A stretch of DNA of 64,000 nt from Endocalyx cinctus (Eukaryota > Ascomycota > Sordariomycetes > Amphisphaeriales > Apiosporaceae), in contig BCKC01000006.1 in NCBI GenBank assembly GCA_001600455.1, positions 2,976,001 to 3,040,000 on the forward strand, given 5' to 3'. This document shows, one piece after another, positions 29,706 through 41,032 of the stretch. Position 1 is the first letter of the stretch; each line of letters begins with the position of its first letter. The notes beneath the pieces are model-generated. The model was not told the DNA's origin, ran no database searches, and was given only the letters and a program-made list of their open reading frames with translations. The position numbers were made by a program, and so were the translations under genes.

Positions 29706-31225
29706 TCAGCCCTCAAGTCTATTCGGGTTAATATTCTTGGTGGAGCTACCTAGTCCCGCTGAGCTGAGCTCAAATGTCGTCGTTTTATAGATGCCCCATC
29801 TGCCGTATTGCTGAGCGTCGGAATCGCTTAGGCGGCTAATGTCTTCATAGCTTCGTCTAACAGGAGCCATAGTGAGTTCGCGTCTCCCAGCTGTAGTTTG
29901 ACTACCTTTAGAAGTTGTGATATCTTTCACGAGAGAAAGAAGGGACTTAATACTCTTGTAAAATCGGTTATCGGTAAAGTTGGCTATCCAAGGTTTGGCG
30001 ATAAATGGCATGCAGGCTACAGATATCGAAATGAAAATTTCGGTTTCGCTAAATTGATATTGGGCAGCCAATATGGGTTAGCCAGTAAGGGATGGAAGTA
30101 GACCAAGTGTTGCACACTCACATAAGGATATACGTCTGCGCCCCTGACCACGTCGCGTCATAGCCTCTGATAATTGCAACCCGATAGTATATAGTCAAAA
30201 CGCTAGCAAACAAGGCACTGGTCGAATGATTAGCAAAGCCCCATGCAAAATGATGTCAAAACTTCATACAAGAAACCAGTAGCAAAAATACCACCAACAG
30301 CTATTTTCCTCGCTTTGGGCATTTGAAGCTTATGGATTATCGGAAGAGGCAGGAAGAAAATGGCAATGTCGGCAGCTATATTGATACCACCCTGTACCAA
30401 GCCGGGAGTCGCTAAGTGATTACAGTTTGAAAGTACCGCAAAATCCCAAGGTCGGCCGTCGTGTGGCATGCAGTAGTTGAAGCACAGAGGAACTAGGAAA
30501 TGTGTCAGCATTTACAGCGTTTGTGTCGAACCAGGCTAGCTTGTTCGAGTTACCCGTGATGAAATAAGTGCCGACAAGCACCACCATTATAGCGTATATC
30601 GAGAGTCTGAGCCACCGTGTCGGGCTGAACATCCGATGGTACAGGATCAGAATGGATGCTTTGGCGAAGAATAGCATAGGACCGTAGAATAGGCTGGTGA
30701 CGAAAAGTTTCTAAGCAGCGCGGGTCTGTCAGCTTTAGGAGGCAAGGTGAATTATGACCCAACTATGGTGGCTCACCTTGACATAGTCGGCATCGAGGAA
30801 AGACACAGGGGTGTCCCAGGCATGTAGGGACACCTCTTCCACTGTAAAGAAGACTCGATCAGTCGAGAAAGGGATGAATGGTGTGTAAACGGGAACGTAT
30901 GAACGTACTAGTGTATAAGATGCCGGTGTAACCACTACCGAGTAAGAAGGCGAGAACAATGAAGACTTGAATACTCGTTAGTGTTATTGCTCCAAATTAG
31001 GAGTCAAATGTGAATACCATCATCAGCCCCAAAGGGGCGCTTTACTCGAAGACAAACAACGATTCTTGTGACCACTAGAGCCAAGGCGATCAACCCGAGA
31101 CTGATGCCAACTCCGCGGACGGCAGAGATAAGGGACGGTGGATCGACGAAGTTCGGAGGTGCTCCTGTCGGATTTCCTGCAAGCGGCACTTGGGAAAGAT
31201 TTGTGCCAGGTAGTAGAGCATCCAT
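29706..31225 (-). CDS. SAT4-type (rhodopsin-like) seven-helix membrane protein
   Basis: Seven exons on the minus strand (31225-31018, 30965-30909, 30841-30777, 30710-30554, 30492-30270, 30217-30122, 30048-29706) join in frame to about 382 residues. The start is typical for the family (PTGAPPNFVDPPS), then a helix (GISLGLIALALVVTRIVVCL), PFGADD, a FLDADYVKKLFV loop, FFAKASILILYHRMF, and GLVQGGINIAADIAIFFLPLP followed by LQMPKARKIAVGGIFATGF. The cytoplasmic tail is polar. Exons 2 and 3 are only 57 and 65 nt. Family members (also called DUF3112/CFEM-receptor-like) are plasma-membrane proteins of mostly unknown ligand, and are common next to secondary-metabolite genes. I see no damage. Confidence 0.83.
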
Positions 31226-32227
31226 GGTACCAAACTAGAATTGCGAGGTTTTGAATTGCCAGACGAAATAATTTGAAAGAGCGCGGTTGATCGTGAGAAG
31301 AATAGATGAGATGACAATGGGGAAATCCAGCTTTCTGTACCCAGTAGGATAGATTATTTGATAATTACAAGGAAGGGTAAGTTTTCGGCCTCCATATTTA
31401 CCGAGATACCCAAAGGGGTGAGCCGAGCACGAAATCTTTACTGGCGTTGCATTTGTTCTCGCCCCCATGCTTGGTGTTGGTTCTAGTGCTGCAATTCCAG
31501 CATAACGGCGAAGTCCCACATATAATTGGCTTGCAAGTAGTGCACTAGGCAGGCTGCCCGACGGGGACGGTTGGCTAAGGCACGACCTGCAAGGGTGTTG
31601 CATTTTACTTAAGAATGATCTGCATAAGTCATTGGGACTACCTGCCGAGGAATATGTTGGTGCACTTTCGGCTTTGTTACTCGTCAATCGAATTAATCAA
31701 GAGCTCTTAATCAAAGGGGACAGCGTATATATGTGCTTGGTACAATTCCTCTCCCTTGTCCCATGTATCTTAAAGCACCGCGCGTAGTATCATTTGATGG
31801 CTTCTATTGGAGTTGCAGATCGCTTGTCTGCGCGTAATTTTGGTATCAGGGGCAATTACGGGATACAAATGCAGACATCTACCTTATAGCACGAAGAGCC
31901 TGAACAATAGGTGATGGGTGATACGCAGCTCTTGTATACAATTGTACCCTTTGTTCACATGTACCACCATGTACTCTTATGCTCCCCTTGACAGGTGGTA
32001 TTCTCCCCATATAAGATGTTTCACGTCTTAACTGCTACGTTTAAATACACATGTAGTACTATGACCTTCCTCCTATTGACGAGAGTAATTACGATCTGAG
32101 AAGGCTCTTTTCCGAGGAAACTGAGATAAGTTACATTCCAGTCTTTGGTGTAGGAGAACAGAGAAACCACATTCTAAAACATTGGGCTTTTATCTCAACG
32201 TACAATCATCTCATTGTCTTTTCCAAT
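31226..32227. other. Intergenic, no gene seen
   Basis: Holds the upstream region of the SAT4-type gene (minus) and of the truncated P450 (plus). A 150-codon minus frame at 31235-31687 has no family features and overlaps the promoter, so I treat it as chance. Confidence 0.45.
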
Positions 32228-33333
32228 ATGCTTCTTGATACACGTCTTCAGACCTGGCTGCCTTTGATATGGCTGTCGCTCGTTCTTGTCGTTTTGGTAT
32301 GCAATTGCAGCATCTACACTAGTGTGATCTCTCGTCGCTAAAAACATTTCCAATACTCCGCAGAAAATTCTTAGCCAGGAGCCATTTCGCTCCGTCATGT
32401 TCAATGTATCGAAGTATGTAAGAGGTCAATGGGATTTGGTGGTCTATCCCTTGACTGCCAACGCCAATATCAATAAAGCATACAAAGAGGTAATAAAGAC
32501 TGCTCAATTTAATTCAGTTTAGCATCGGCTTACTTTATTTACTAGATGAATGGCAACCCGATTCGAATGAACTCTCCAGAGAGCTGGATGACCCTTGTAT
32601 CATCTTGCGAGATGATTAACGACATCGGTGCTGCTTCCAACGATCAGCTTTCTCTTCACGCAGCCGCAAAAGAAGTATAATTCATTGATAAGCTCTTCTT
32701 ATTGCATAGCAACTGATGATTGCAGATACTCCAGCCCAGCTACACAATGAACGGCTTCAACTGGCATGACCAACGTGGTATCGAAGGCATCGGTTTCGTT
32801 AAGACTCTCCGGACCCTGTTGACCCTCCACTTGCCACAACTAACTCCAGGCACTCGGGGCATCATTGATCGGACCTTCTGCCGTGATGTTGGTCGCGTGA
32901 AAGGCGTTCATGGTATGATTTAGGCAGGCTTTATACTCATAGGAGATATGCTGATATTTGTGCAAGTCTTGAACCTTTGCAAGAAAATCATCACTAAAAT
33001 TAGCGCATACGCTTTTTTTGGCCTAGACTATGGTATGCCATTCTCACCAATCTCTCTACTGATGCGTAGCTGATGGTTAGAAGTGGAGAACGACGAGTTC
33101 ATCGATGCCGCCTATTACTACAATGAGGATGTGCTCTATGGGTCAGAGTTGTTACGCATGACTCCTACTCTTTTTGTTCCGTAAGAATATGAGCCGAACG
33201 ATATAATACAGTGCTTACTATTTACAGATTGGTGGGAAAAGTCATACCGTTTTTCCTAAAGCGACAACGTATATTTTTTCACGGGGCAAAGGCTTGTGTC
33301 ATGGCTAGGGGTCCCCAGACATTTGTGTCGTAA
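32228..33333 (+). pseudogene. Truncated cytochrome P450 (N-terminal half only)
   Basis: Seven exons keep frame (32228-32296, 32364-32489, 32546-32674, 32726-32912, 32967-33032, 33081-33180, 33228-33333), coding 260 residues. It starts with a membrane anchor (LPLIWLSLVLVVL), then MFNVSKYVRGQWD, ESWMTLVSS, QPSYTMNGFNWHDQRG, VKTLRTLLTLHLPQLTP, CKKIITKISAYAFFGLDY and PLVGKVIPFFLKRQR, which is the ordered N-terminal half of a fungal P450. It stops just there: I-helix, ExxR and heme-Cys are missing, and the last 25 or so codons are antisense to the SDR fragment. All splice sites remain good, so the loss seems to be one recent event rather than gradual decay. Confidence 0.75.
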
Positions 33334-33647
33334 AGTTGCTTGCCGGCATCGATGTCTTGATCCAGCAGCGGCATGAAGTAATTTCGAGCGGCACAGTTGA
33401 TGAGGTACGTCAGCTTCCCGTTAGTTTCTTGACTAACCGCTTCTTTCGCCGCTTGGATGTCGGATGGCTTGGTCACATCAAGCTGAAGTAGTCTTACGTT
33501 GGGGAGATGTTCTACCTTGGACATTGTACTAATATTGCGGGAAGTGGCAAACACTCGATAGCCCCGGTCCTGGAAGGTCATTACCATTGCAGATCCGGCT
33601 CCCCCATCACTGCATCCAGTGATCAAGACAGTTCCCTGGTGGGTCAT
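33279..33647 (-). pseudogene. Truncated short-chain dehydrogenase/reductase
   Basis: A 122-residue minus-strand frame carries the SDR Rossmann start VLITGCSDGGAGSAM, the LDVTKPSDI strand, INCAARN and NVWGPLAMTQAFAP, then a stop. This is the first half of an AYR1-type SDR. The catalytic Ser and Tyr-x3-Lys are absent because the sequence ends where the P450 fragment begins. The Rossmann glycines are intact. The gene cannot make a working reductase as it stands. Confidence 0.75.
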
Positions 33648-34139
33648 GCTGAAATATCGAAAGAGGCGATGTTATTTCTAGAGAGTGGGTGCGTGCTGAA
33701 ATCAAGCTGCAGTGAAGAGCTCTTTGGATGATAGCCTGCGTATAAAACAGAAGGTAGATACACAAGATATCCTGTTCCATTTATACTGTGGTTGCGGGCG
33801 AAAGAAAGGTAACCCTGTCAGGTACTCGTGGGGCGGGCGAGGCATGGGTTTTCCCCTACGCGTTTTCATAAAAATATGCCAACAGGCGGTAGATTTACCA
33901 ATAAATTGTGAAGCAGATCGACCCTGGCCTTGTTCAGTACCGGCCCACGGTACCTTTTTTACCCATCGCACCAAGTAATCTCACGTCGGCCTCAACAGTG
34001 GGGTCCGCACCCGATAATTGCATCATATCCTACCCCGCAATATGCATATATAGCCCCTGATACCACGCAGCCATAAAAATACGGCTCGAAGTTCTGAGCC
34101 AAGAACCCATTACAATAACACACACACGTATCGATCAAT
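33648..34139 (+). promoter_or_regulatory. Promoter region between SDR fragment and BBE-like gene
   Basis: This is the divergent upstream region of the SDR fragment and the BBE-like gene. ATATATAGCCCCT ends at 34058, about 80 bases before the BBE start, and repeats the word found at 23514. No coding region was found. Confidence 0.4.
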
Positions 34140-35787
34140 ATGCTCTTACAAAAAATCACCCTACACGCTATGGTACTGATGACATCATATGTCGTATTCG
34201 CAGTCAGCACATATACCCCCTCTCCTTGTGAGAGACTAGCCTCTAGCCTCCTGGGACGGGTCTCATATCCCGGAGACGAGGCTTACAATGCGTCTGTTTC
34301 TTCGTATGCTTATGCACAGCAGCAAATACAGACTCCGCTGTGTGTTGTTCAGCCTTCCAGTGCGCTTGATGTATCTGTCCTGGTAAACCAGCTTAGAAAA
34401 ACTCCTTTGTCAACCTTTGCTATTAGGAGCGGAGGGCATAGTACAAATCGCGGGTTCTCTAATATTGACGGGGGCATAACGGTTGATTTGACATTAATCA
34501 ACAGTGTTGATATCCTCGAAGATGGCGTCACTGTTGCAATTGGCAGTGGGGCTTCATGGGACGCCGTGTATTCTGTCCTTGATAGCCGCAATCGGTCATT
34601 AAACGGCGGCCGCGCGTCGGGTGTTGGAGTGAGCGGATTCCTTTCTGGAGGTAAGGCATTATCAGTTCGCTTATTACTGAAATTATTCTAATTGAACACA
34701 GGTGGAATTGGCTTTTTTGCTCTCCAACATGGTTTTGGGTGTGATGCAGTGGTGAATGTTGAAATTGTGCTCTCCGACGGGGCCGTCATCAATGCTAACC
34801 GCACATCTTACCCTGATTTATTCACATCATTAAAGGGAGGACAAAATAACTTCGGGATTGTCACTAGGTGGGATATCAACACAATCTCCAAAGGCAAAAT
34901 CTGGGGAGGAAGTGTTGTATACCCGGGTTCAACTACGGCCAGCCAGCTGGAAGCTTTCACTAACTGGAAGAATCCCAAGAATTTTGACCCTCTCACCTCC
35001 GTAGAGCAAAGTCACGTATATCTCGGGTCTCTCAACACATCCGTTGTCTCTAATAGTATTTTCTACACAGAGCCAAGTGTCTTCCCACGAAGTTTAAGAG
35101 GGTTTACGGATATTCAACCTCAATCTTCTAATACGCTTCGGTTTTCTAATGTGACAGATTTCGCAGAAGAAGTTCAGTCTTTCAGCACCCCGAATCAATT
35201 GTAAGTAGCCCATCATTACTATTGCTATCAATATATCCATTTTCCTACAACGCTATCCCGATAATTATGCGCGATCGATATCACGCTAACTGGGGTGAAT
35301 TAGCACTGTCTTTGCAACGACAACTTTCAGAATCTCGCCAACAATTCTCTCCAAGGTTCATAATCTCTGGAAAAACTCCACCATGACCGTAGCGCGAAAT
35401 TCCACCATAACATCATCTCTTACCCTACAATCGATTCCGGCTCCGGTTCTGGACCCATCGCAACCCAACAGTCTAGGTTTCGAACCTTGATCCACTCCAC
35501 AGAAGGACCTCGTTTTGGTTCTTATTTCAATATTCTGGGAAGACCGCGGAATAAATGAGCTCATTCATAGGTCGGCTAGGCAGTTTATCAACGAGGTTGA
35601 TCAAGTTGCTGAGGAAGAGGGAGTTGCACATATGTTTCGATATATGAACTATGCCGCTGCAAGTTTCCAACTGCCATTACAGAGTACTGGTCACATTGAG
35701 GACCTAAGGCGCACTGCTGCCAAGTACGACCCATCACAAATGTTTCAAAAGCAGGCAATTGGAGGTTGGAAGCTATCTCATGCATAG
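34140..35787 (+). pseudogene. Secreted BBE-like FAD oxidase with in-frame stop
   Basis: Three exons: 34140-34650, 34702-35200 and 35304-35787. An N-terminal signal peptide is followed by the FAD domain with the attachment His in AIRSGGHST (H100), GVGVSGFLSGG, FFALQHGFGCD, a second half with FATTTFRISP, and the normal ending KYDPSQMFQKQAIGGWKL. A TGA at 35488-35490 interrupts exon 3 between NSLGFEP and QKDLVLVLIS, exactly where the family continues, so the product would stop at 398 instead of about 497 residues. No GT-AG intron can remove it. Both flanks of the stop are well conserved, so the mutation is probably recent and could be a RIP-type CGA to TGA change. Natural read-through cannot be excluded. 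Confidence 0.75.
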
Positions 35788-36774
35788 TTTTACTCTCGGT
35801 AACTGGGGACAGCTGGAATAAACCTCTACGGCGCAAGGCTGAACTTTGGCTTTTAGCTGCAGACTTGATATGACCAAGACGTCGTTGCCCACAACATTTA
35901 TTGAGGGAAATGGGGACACACTAAAGCACCCCACTTCCCAAGATATATATTACACCTTAGCACTCCAGCAACCTCCATCATCTCTACAACTTCAATCAAC
36001 TATTATTTTAGCTACACTCATTGACCAAGGACTGGTTTAATTTGATATAACGAATTGAAAGAGTTGTGCTAAATAGTTAATTGATCACGTTTACGTTGTT
36101 CTCAATTTTTCTGTTCGAAGTGACCACGATAGCATTCTCCTCTAGTCACACCCCCTGTTACGAGTCTCCCTAGAACTAAAAGGGGGAAAAGAGGAGCCTC
36201 ATAAAGCTTTAGCCAGTTCGTGTAGGCATCAACAAAAAATGAACATGCATGCAGGGCACCAACGGTCGTGTCCCTTTCATACTAGTACTTTACACAGAGT
36301 TACTTAGATTACGGTAATAAATGTACCCTGCTACCACATATTACTCTCAATTTCCAACATTCAACAGGCTGCATGCCGTTTGATTGAAAGTAGGTCCACC
36401 AAGTACCGAGCGAGTCGACACCAGTAATTTTAATTCTAAGTACAAATGTTAAGGTACTTATTTACAGTGACGCCTAGCCGATTATTCCATAAAAAACCAT
36501 CCGTGGGATTTAATCTTGAATAAATGCTTTTCAAATTGGATTTACTCTTAGTTTAAAGAAGGATATTTATAAGGGCTATATATGGACTATTAAGGGAAGC
36601 TCGTTAGAAATGGAGCAGAGCTTTTGGACGTGGGTGTGAAGGTCGAAAGTGCTCAGGGGAGGTTAGCCGCCCGTTTTCGTTGCGAGGAAGTTGAGTATTG
36701 CGGCGGGCGTGGTGGGACCCGTTATGGCCTAAGGAAAGAACGAGACTTCTTTCGATACGTAAAATATAACGTTA

Positions 36775-37040
36775 GACTTAATAAAGCGTAAATCATATTT
36801 AACATTATAATATAAGATAAAATCGGCTTTATGCCATAACTATAAAATATATCCATTTTGGGACTCGCCAATAGGGCAAGCCGTCTCCGTTCGCGGAGCT
36901 CGGCTCAGTCGATATAAGGGCAGCTCAGGCCAGCTCAGCTTGCTCATTGAGGCCGCACCTCAAAGCAGCAGGTTGCTCAGGTTCCAATCCGGAAAGGAAT
37001 TTTGGGGGCGCTAGATTGACGCGGTATAATGGGCTGTTAT
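36775..37040. repeat. 266-bp repeat, less mutated copy
   Basis: The partner of 24171-24436 in the same orientation, of identical length with only transition differences. It retains C or G at most of the differing sites and so is closer to the original sequence. It ends in the middle of what is a hairpin loop in the other copy. Confidence 0.85.
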
Positions 37041-38010
37041 CGAAGGATCCATAATCTCATACTGTCTATTATCATCGTTGTCGTCATCGTACGCTATGGC
37101 CACTCCCGCCGGGCTGCACTAACGCCGTTTGACGTATGATCGAAGGATGCTTGATGTAGTAGCTCGGCTGATAAATACTGAAATACGCACGCAGTGCATG
37201 TAATTGTTAGCTACACCGCCTCCGAATTTTAGAAAGAGAAAGCCTCAGTCAAGTGGTTGCATTCACCCACCTTACATGCCAACTGCATTTCTGAAATGCT
37301 TTAATACCACCGTCAGAGCTACGTTGGTTAATATATAAGTAGTATCTCTTTACGCACATGCATAATTCCGTACTGGAGCGAATTACATTTTCTCTCTATC
37401 GCCTACTATTCTAGCCGAAGGGGTCGACTGGTGCCTGTACGCATTGTAGCTTTATGTCTCTTCAAGTTCCCCGAGTAGAGCCTGAGAAAGGCCGAGTGGG
37501 CACATAGGGTTCCATCGAGCGCATTGTTACCAAACCCAAACCAACATTCGTATGGCCGCCGCCGCCCACGAGGCTAAGGCAGCTATGGATATCTCAGGGG
37601 ACGGGTCAGAGACATACGGCAACCAACAACGTTTGACACACTCCTAGTCTCCAGACGGAGAGAAATCTACCTATGCCTGTTTTACTATGAAAGGGTACCT
37701 GCTGCGCATTCCTGACGAGGTAATTAATGGTGTCTAGCGCATCAGCTGGGGCTATCGTTACACGTCACAACATTTCCATGCGGGTGTCGCGGCTATGGAT
37801 CTCTCCTTTCGCGCGCAGGCCGAGTTCCTCGTCTCGGCTATCGTTTTTCCGCATCCTATAAGTGAGCACCGGTTCATGTCGCCGTCCAAGGAGGACTTTA
37901 AAGATACAAAGGACTTAAGACTCAAAACATAAATTTCATAAATTTTCCATCGGACTACGTCCTGAAATGGCAAGTAACGTACTTCGAGATCCAAAATAAA
38001 GCAACTTGGT

Positions 38011-38332
38011 CATATATCCCTGACCGATCAAGCTCAGCTCGGCTCACCCCGGCTCACCTACGGCTCAAGTTAAAGCGGCACCGTCTCAGGATCATGCACG
38101 ACAAAGGAAATTGCCGAGGGCAACTCTTGGGAAAGACATAAAGCTGTTCTTTGCTCCTCGTCGTTTCAAGCTGAAAGATTAGCATCTTTATCGACTAGGA
38201 AGTTGGCGCATCTCTCTGCCTTCGGTGCATCGCTTGTCCTCCGGCCTTACTGCTCAATTGTACGATGGTATGATCCTGAGCCGGTGCCGCTTTAACCTAA
38301 CTCGAGCTGAGCTTGATTAATCAGCGATATAT
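38011..38332. mobile_element. MITE-like element with long terminal inverted repeats
   Basis: The left arm (38011-38097) and the reverse complement of the right arm (38268-38332) share CATATATC-CTGA, ATCAAGCTCAGCTCG and, further in, GTTAAAGCGGCACCG followed by CTCAGGATCAT, 26 of 28 positions in the inner block. The left arm carries about 20 extra bases of GGCTCACC-type tandem words. About 170 bp lie between and encode nothing. ATATAT at both outer edges could hide a TA-type target duplication. This fits a non-autonomous DNA transposon. Confidence 0.7.
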
Positions 38333-39083
38333 GGCTAAAGTATTTCATTTCGAGTCGCGAAATATATTACCTATTGTTTTAAAACGTACTCGTGATGAAG
38401 AAAGAAGAAGAGAGTATATGCAACTATACGGTCAAAGAGATGCCCTTACATGTAATTATGCCTGTCCTTTTCCGTAAGTTGTTAAGGTAAATTAGATTCG
38501 GCATAGTCCGAGATCGTCAAATTACCCCAACTCTCTGAAACCTCGGTCTACGCTAGCTTATATTTGTTTACAGAGTAATTGTATGGTCAATCGCTGTAGG
38601 TTGTTGCATTCGATCAACTATGAGTGAAGTGTACAGGCCGTTATGTATGTTCCTACTATCTAATCTAACAATATGTAATTACTGCGTAGAACTGAATACG
38701 AAGACCTCGGGTTCAACCCGAACTATTTTACCCAATCGGATTAAATATGCAAATGTAACTAGATCTCATCTAAAATAATTAGTAATGTTAATCTCATCTT
38801 ATGCGGTCAATTGCAGTCAATGTACTGTGCCGGCGTTGGCTGCGTCTCCAGGCAGGCCACCGTCTCGGCATGCCTGTCGTATTCGGATATTCTCGGGTGA
38901 TACGAACGACCCATATTTACCCTTTTTCCAGCTTATCCGATATTGATCAAAATCGACATATAGGGCGTTAGCCTCCAAGTAATGCATGGCTTAGATTTAT
39001 TTTTTTTTAAATTAGAATTGTTTCCATATGGAAAGTAATCTACATATAACAAGAGGAATTCTCTGATATTAGTGGGCTGTTCA

Positions 39084-39104
39084 ATATATATATATATATA
39101 TATA
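39084..39104. repeat. AT microsatellite
   Basis: About ten AT dinucleotides in a row, some 115 bases upstream of the GH79 start codon. Confidence 0.8.
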
Positions 39105-39217
39105 CCTATACACAAGGAGTAATTTGAACTATTCATTATCGATCCCCTCATCTGTAACATCATAGTTGATGCCATCATATATTATCTACGGAAGCAACAA
39201 TACGAAAAGCAGTCAAA

Positions 39218-41032
39218 ATGCCAGGTCAATACATTTCTACCGCGGCCTTTGCGAGTGTTGTTCTTGGTACTTATGCTGGGTGTACCCAAGCCGGATCTGT
39301 AAATCATGCCCTCCCGGCTCAAGCTCCCTCTGAAGCGTCCGATTTAGACGCCACGCCCATCGGAGCATCGTATGTCATTAGTTACTTTACCCTCTTTTAA
39401 CGTCATGTTCTCACCGTATCTCCCAGGTTTGAGTTCAATGTTTGGCCAACGTATATGCTCAACCTAAGCCATGGGCTACAGTGTATAGACCATCTTACGC
39501 CGTTATACCACGGGACCAAAATGCCGATTCGAATTGGTGGCACCACGCAGGATGCAGCTACATATGTTGCAGACTTTAAAGACTACATCTATAAATTTCC
39601 CGACGAGCCGTTGCGGAGCATCTATGGCACAAAGTATATCGATTTAATAAGTAAGTCTGAACAATCTCACTGCATATGGGAAAAAGAAAAACGGCTAATA
39701 ATAGTAATAAAATAGGCACATATGCCGGTGAAACAACACTTGGTACGTATTACGTGATAAATTACATTATTTATGTCTTAGAGAAAAAAAAATATATTTA
39801 ACTTCTACTCTACAGGATTGAATCGGGGTGATAACAACATTACCAACACTCTTGAGGCAGCTCTAGTAGCCAAATCGCGAGTCTCGCCATACTTGTGGGC
39901 ACTTGAGCTTGGGAATGAGCCAGATCGTAAGCATCACATCCTCAACCTACCGGAACTGAAAAACTGCTGACCGTTTAGTTTATTACTCAACGTGGAACAA
40001 GACCGTCGCCGTCGCCCCTTGGAACCAAACTCAGGAAGGCGACAACCAAGCCGATTGGGCTCAAACCTTATTTGATGTGTGGGGAGAGCCCAAGCGTATC
40101 CTATCCGCAGGAAATTACGCGGTGCCGATCGCACTGACACCGGCATATCCCAGCACCGACTACCTCATAGACGATGCTTTCAACTCGAGCGTAAAAGACG
40201 GCGTCAAAGTCTACAGTACACATGCCTACGCTCTGTCCGCGCAAAACGCCACGCTCCCCGGCGAGATGGCCCACTCCAAGACCGTCGCCGACTTAACCAA
40301 CTATGTCGACAAGATAGAACTTGCTAAGTCCATCGGCCGCTCTTACGTCTTCGGTGAGGCTGGTTTCCACGGCCTCGAGACGTCACAAGATGCCACCTTC
40401 GGTAGCGCGATCCAGATCGTCGATAAGATTATGTACTCTCTATCCATCGGGGTCCAACGCTTGTACTTTCACCAGGGCAGTCTCGGTCAGGATCAGGCCT
40501 CTTTCAACTGGTGGCACCCGGAGAGGGTCGAAGCTCCTTTCTACGGAGCCTACTTCTCCACGCTCGCAATATCTAGCGGCGATAAAATCATTGCCCTCGA
40601 CGCCGGTAACGACACGTACGCGCAATACCTCATCTTCCGGGACGGAGCGCCGTATAAGGCGGTGCTGGTTAATACCGACTACTTCTCGGGAGAAGGCAAC
40701 CGTACTTCTACTACCTTCTCCCTCACCGGTGTATCGGCTTCGCAGGTGAAGGTTTTGCGCATGACCGCGGCGTCCAGCGAGGTTACCATCGCCGCTGACT
40801 ACGAGACTTCCGCTCAGCCAACTATCGGTGGTAAGTTTCCTGCGAGGCATCTTATTAAATATACCGACTAATCATTTTATGTTTCTATATAGGGATATCC
40901 TTTAAGAACAGCGACTGTGCGGTTGTTGGTACCCAGTCATTTGAGGAAGTGGAGACTGTGGATGGAGAGATACAAATTTCTCTCAAAGCCTCGGAAGCTG
41001 TTATTGTCTATCTCAATCCAAATGATCTTTAA
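39218..41032 (+). CDS. Secreted GH79-type glycosidase (beta-glucuronidase-like)
   Basis: Six exons (39218-39369, 39427-39650, 39716-39742, 39816-39926, 39979-40830, 40893-41032) join in frame to about 501 residues. A signal peptide of the type MPGQYISTAAFASVVLG opens the protein. Early GGTTQD and LNRGDNN segments lead to LELGNEPD (E169, acid/base) and YVFGEAGFHG (E298, nucleophile), the two glutamates of the GH-A fold as found in GH79. HPERVEAPFYGAYFS and a C-terminal beta domain ending AVIVYLNPNDL complete the family layout. Several N-glycosylation sequons are present. Fungal GH79 enzymes cut glucuronic-type sugars from glycans or glycosides. Exon 3 is only 27 nt. Whether it acts on cell-wall material or on a glycosylated metabolite from the neighbouring glycosyltransferase is open. 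Confidence 0.88.

Larger units (their letters stand above)
35788..39217. other. 3.4 kb repeat-rich spacer without an intact gene
   Basis: Contains the less mutated 266-bp repeat copy (36775-37040), a GC-richer block with broken frames (37430-37990) that I cannot assign, a MITE-like element (38011-38332), AT-rich DNA and an AT microsatellite at 39084-39104. No intact coding region is visible. Confidence 0.5.

Noticed and set aside
31235..31687. 150-codon minus-strand frame upstream of the SAT4-type gene
   Set aside because: Composition unlike the neighbouring genes and no family features. It lies in the promoter of the real gene.
37430..37990. GC-richer block with short broken frames in the repeat spacer
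   Set aside because: It may be a gene or transposon remnant, but I could not match it to any family, so no feature was called.
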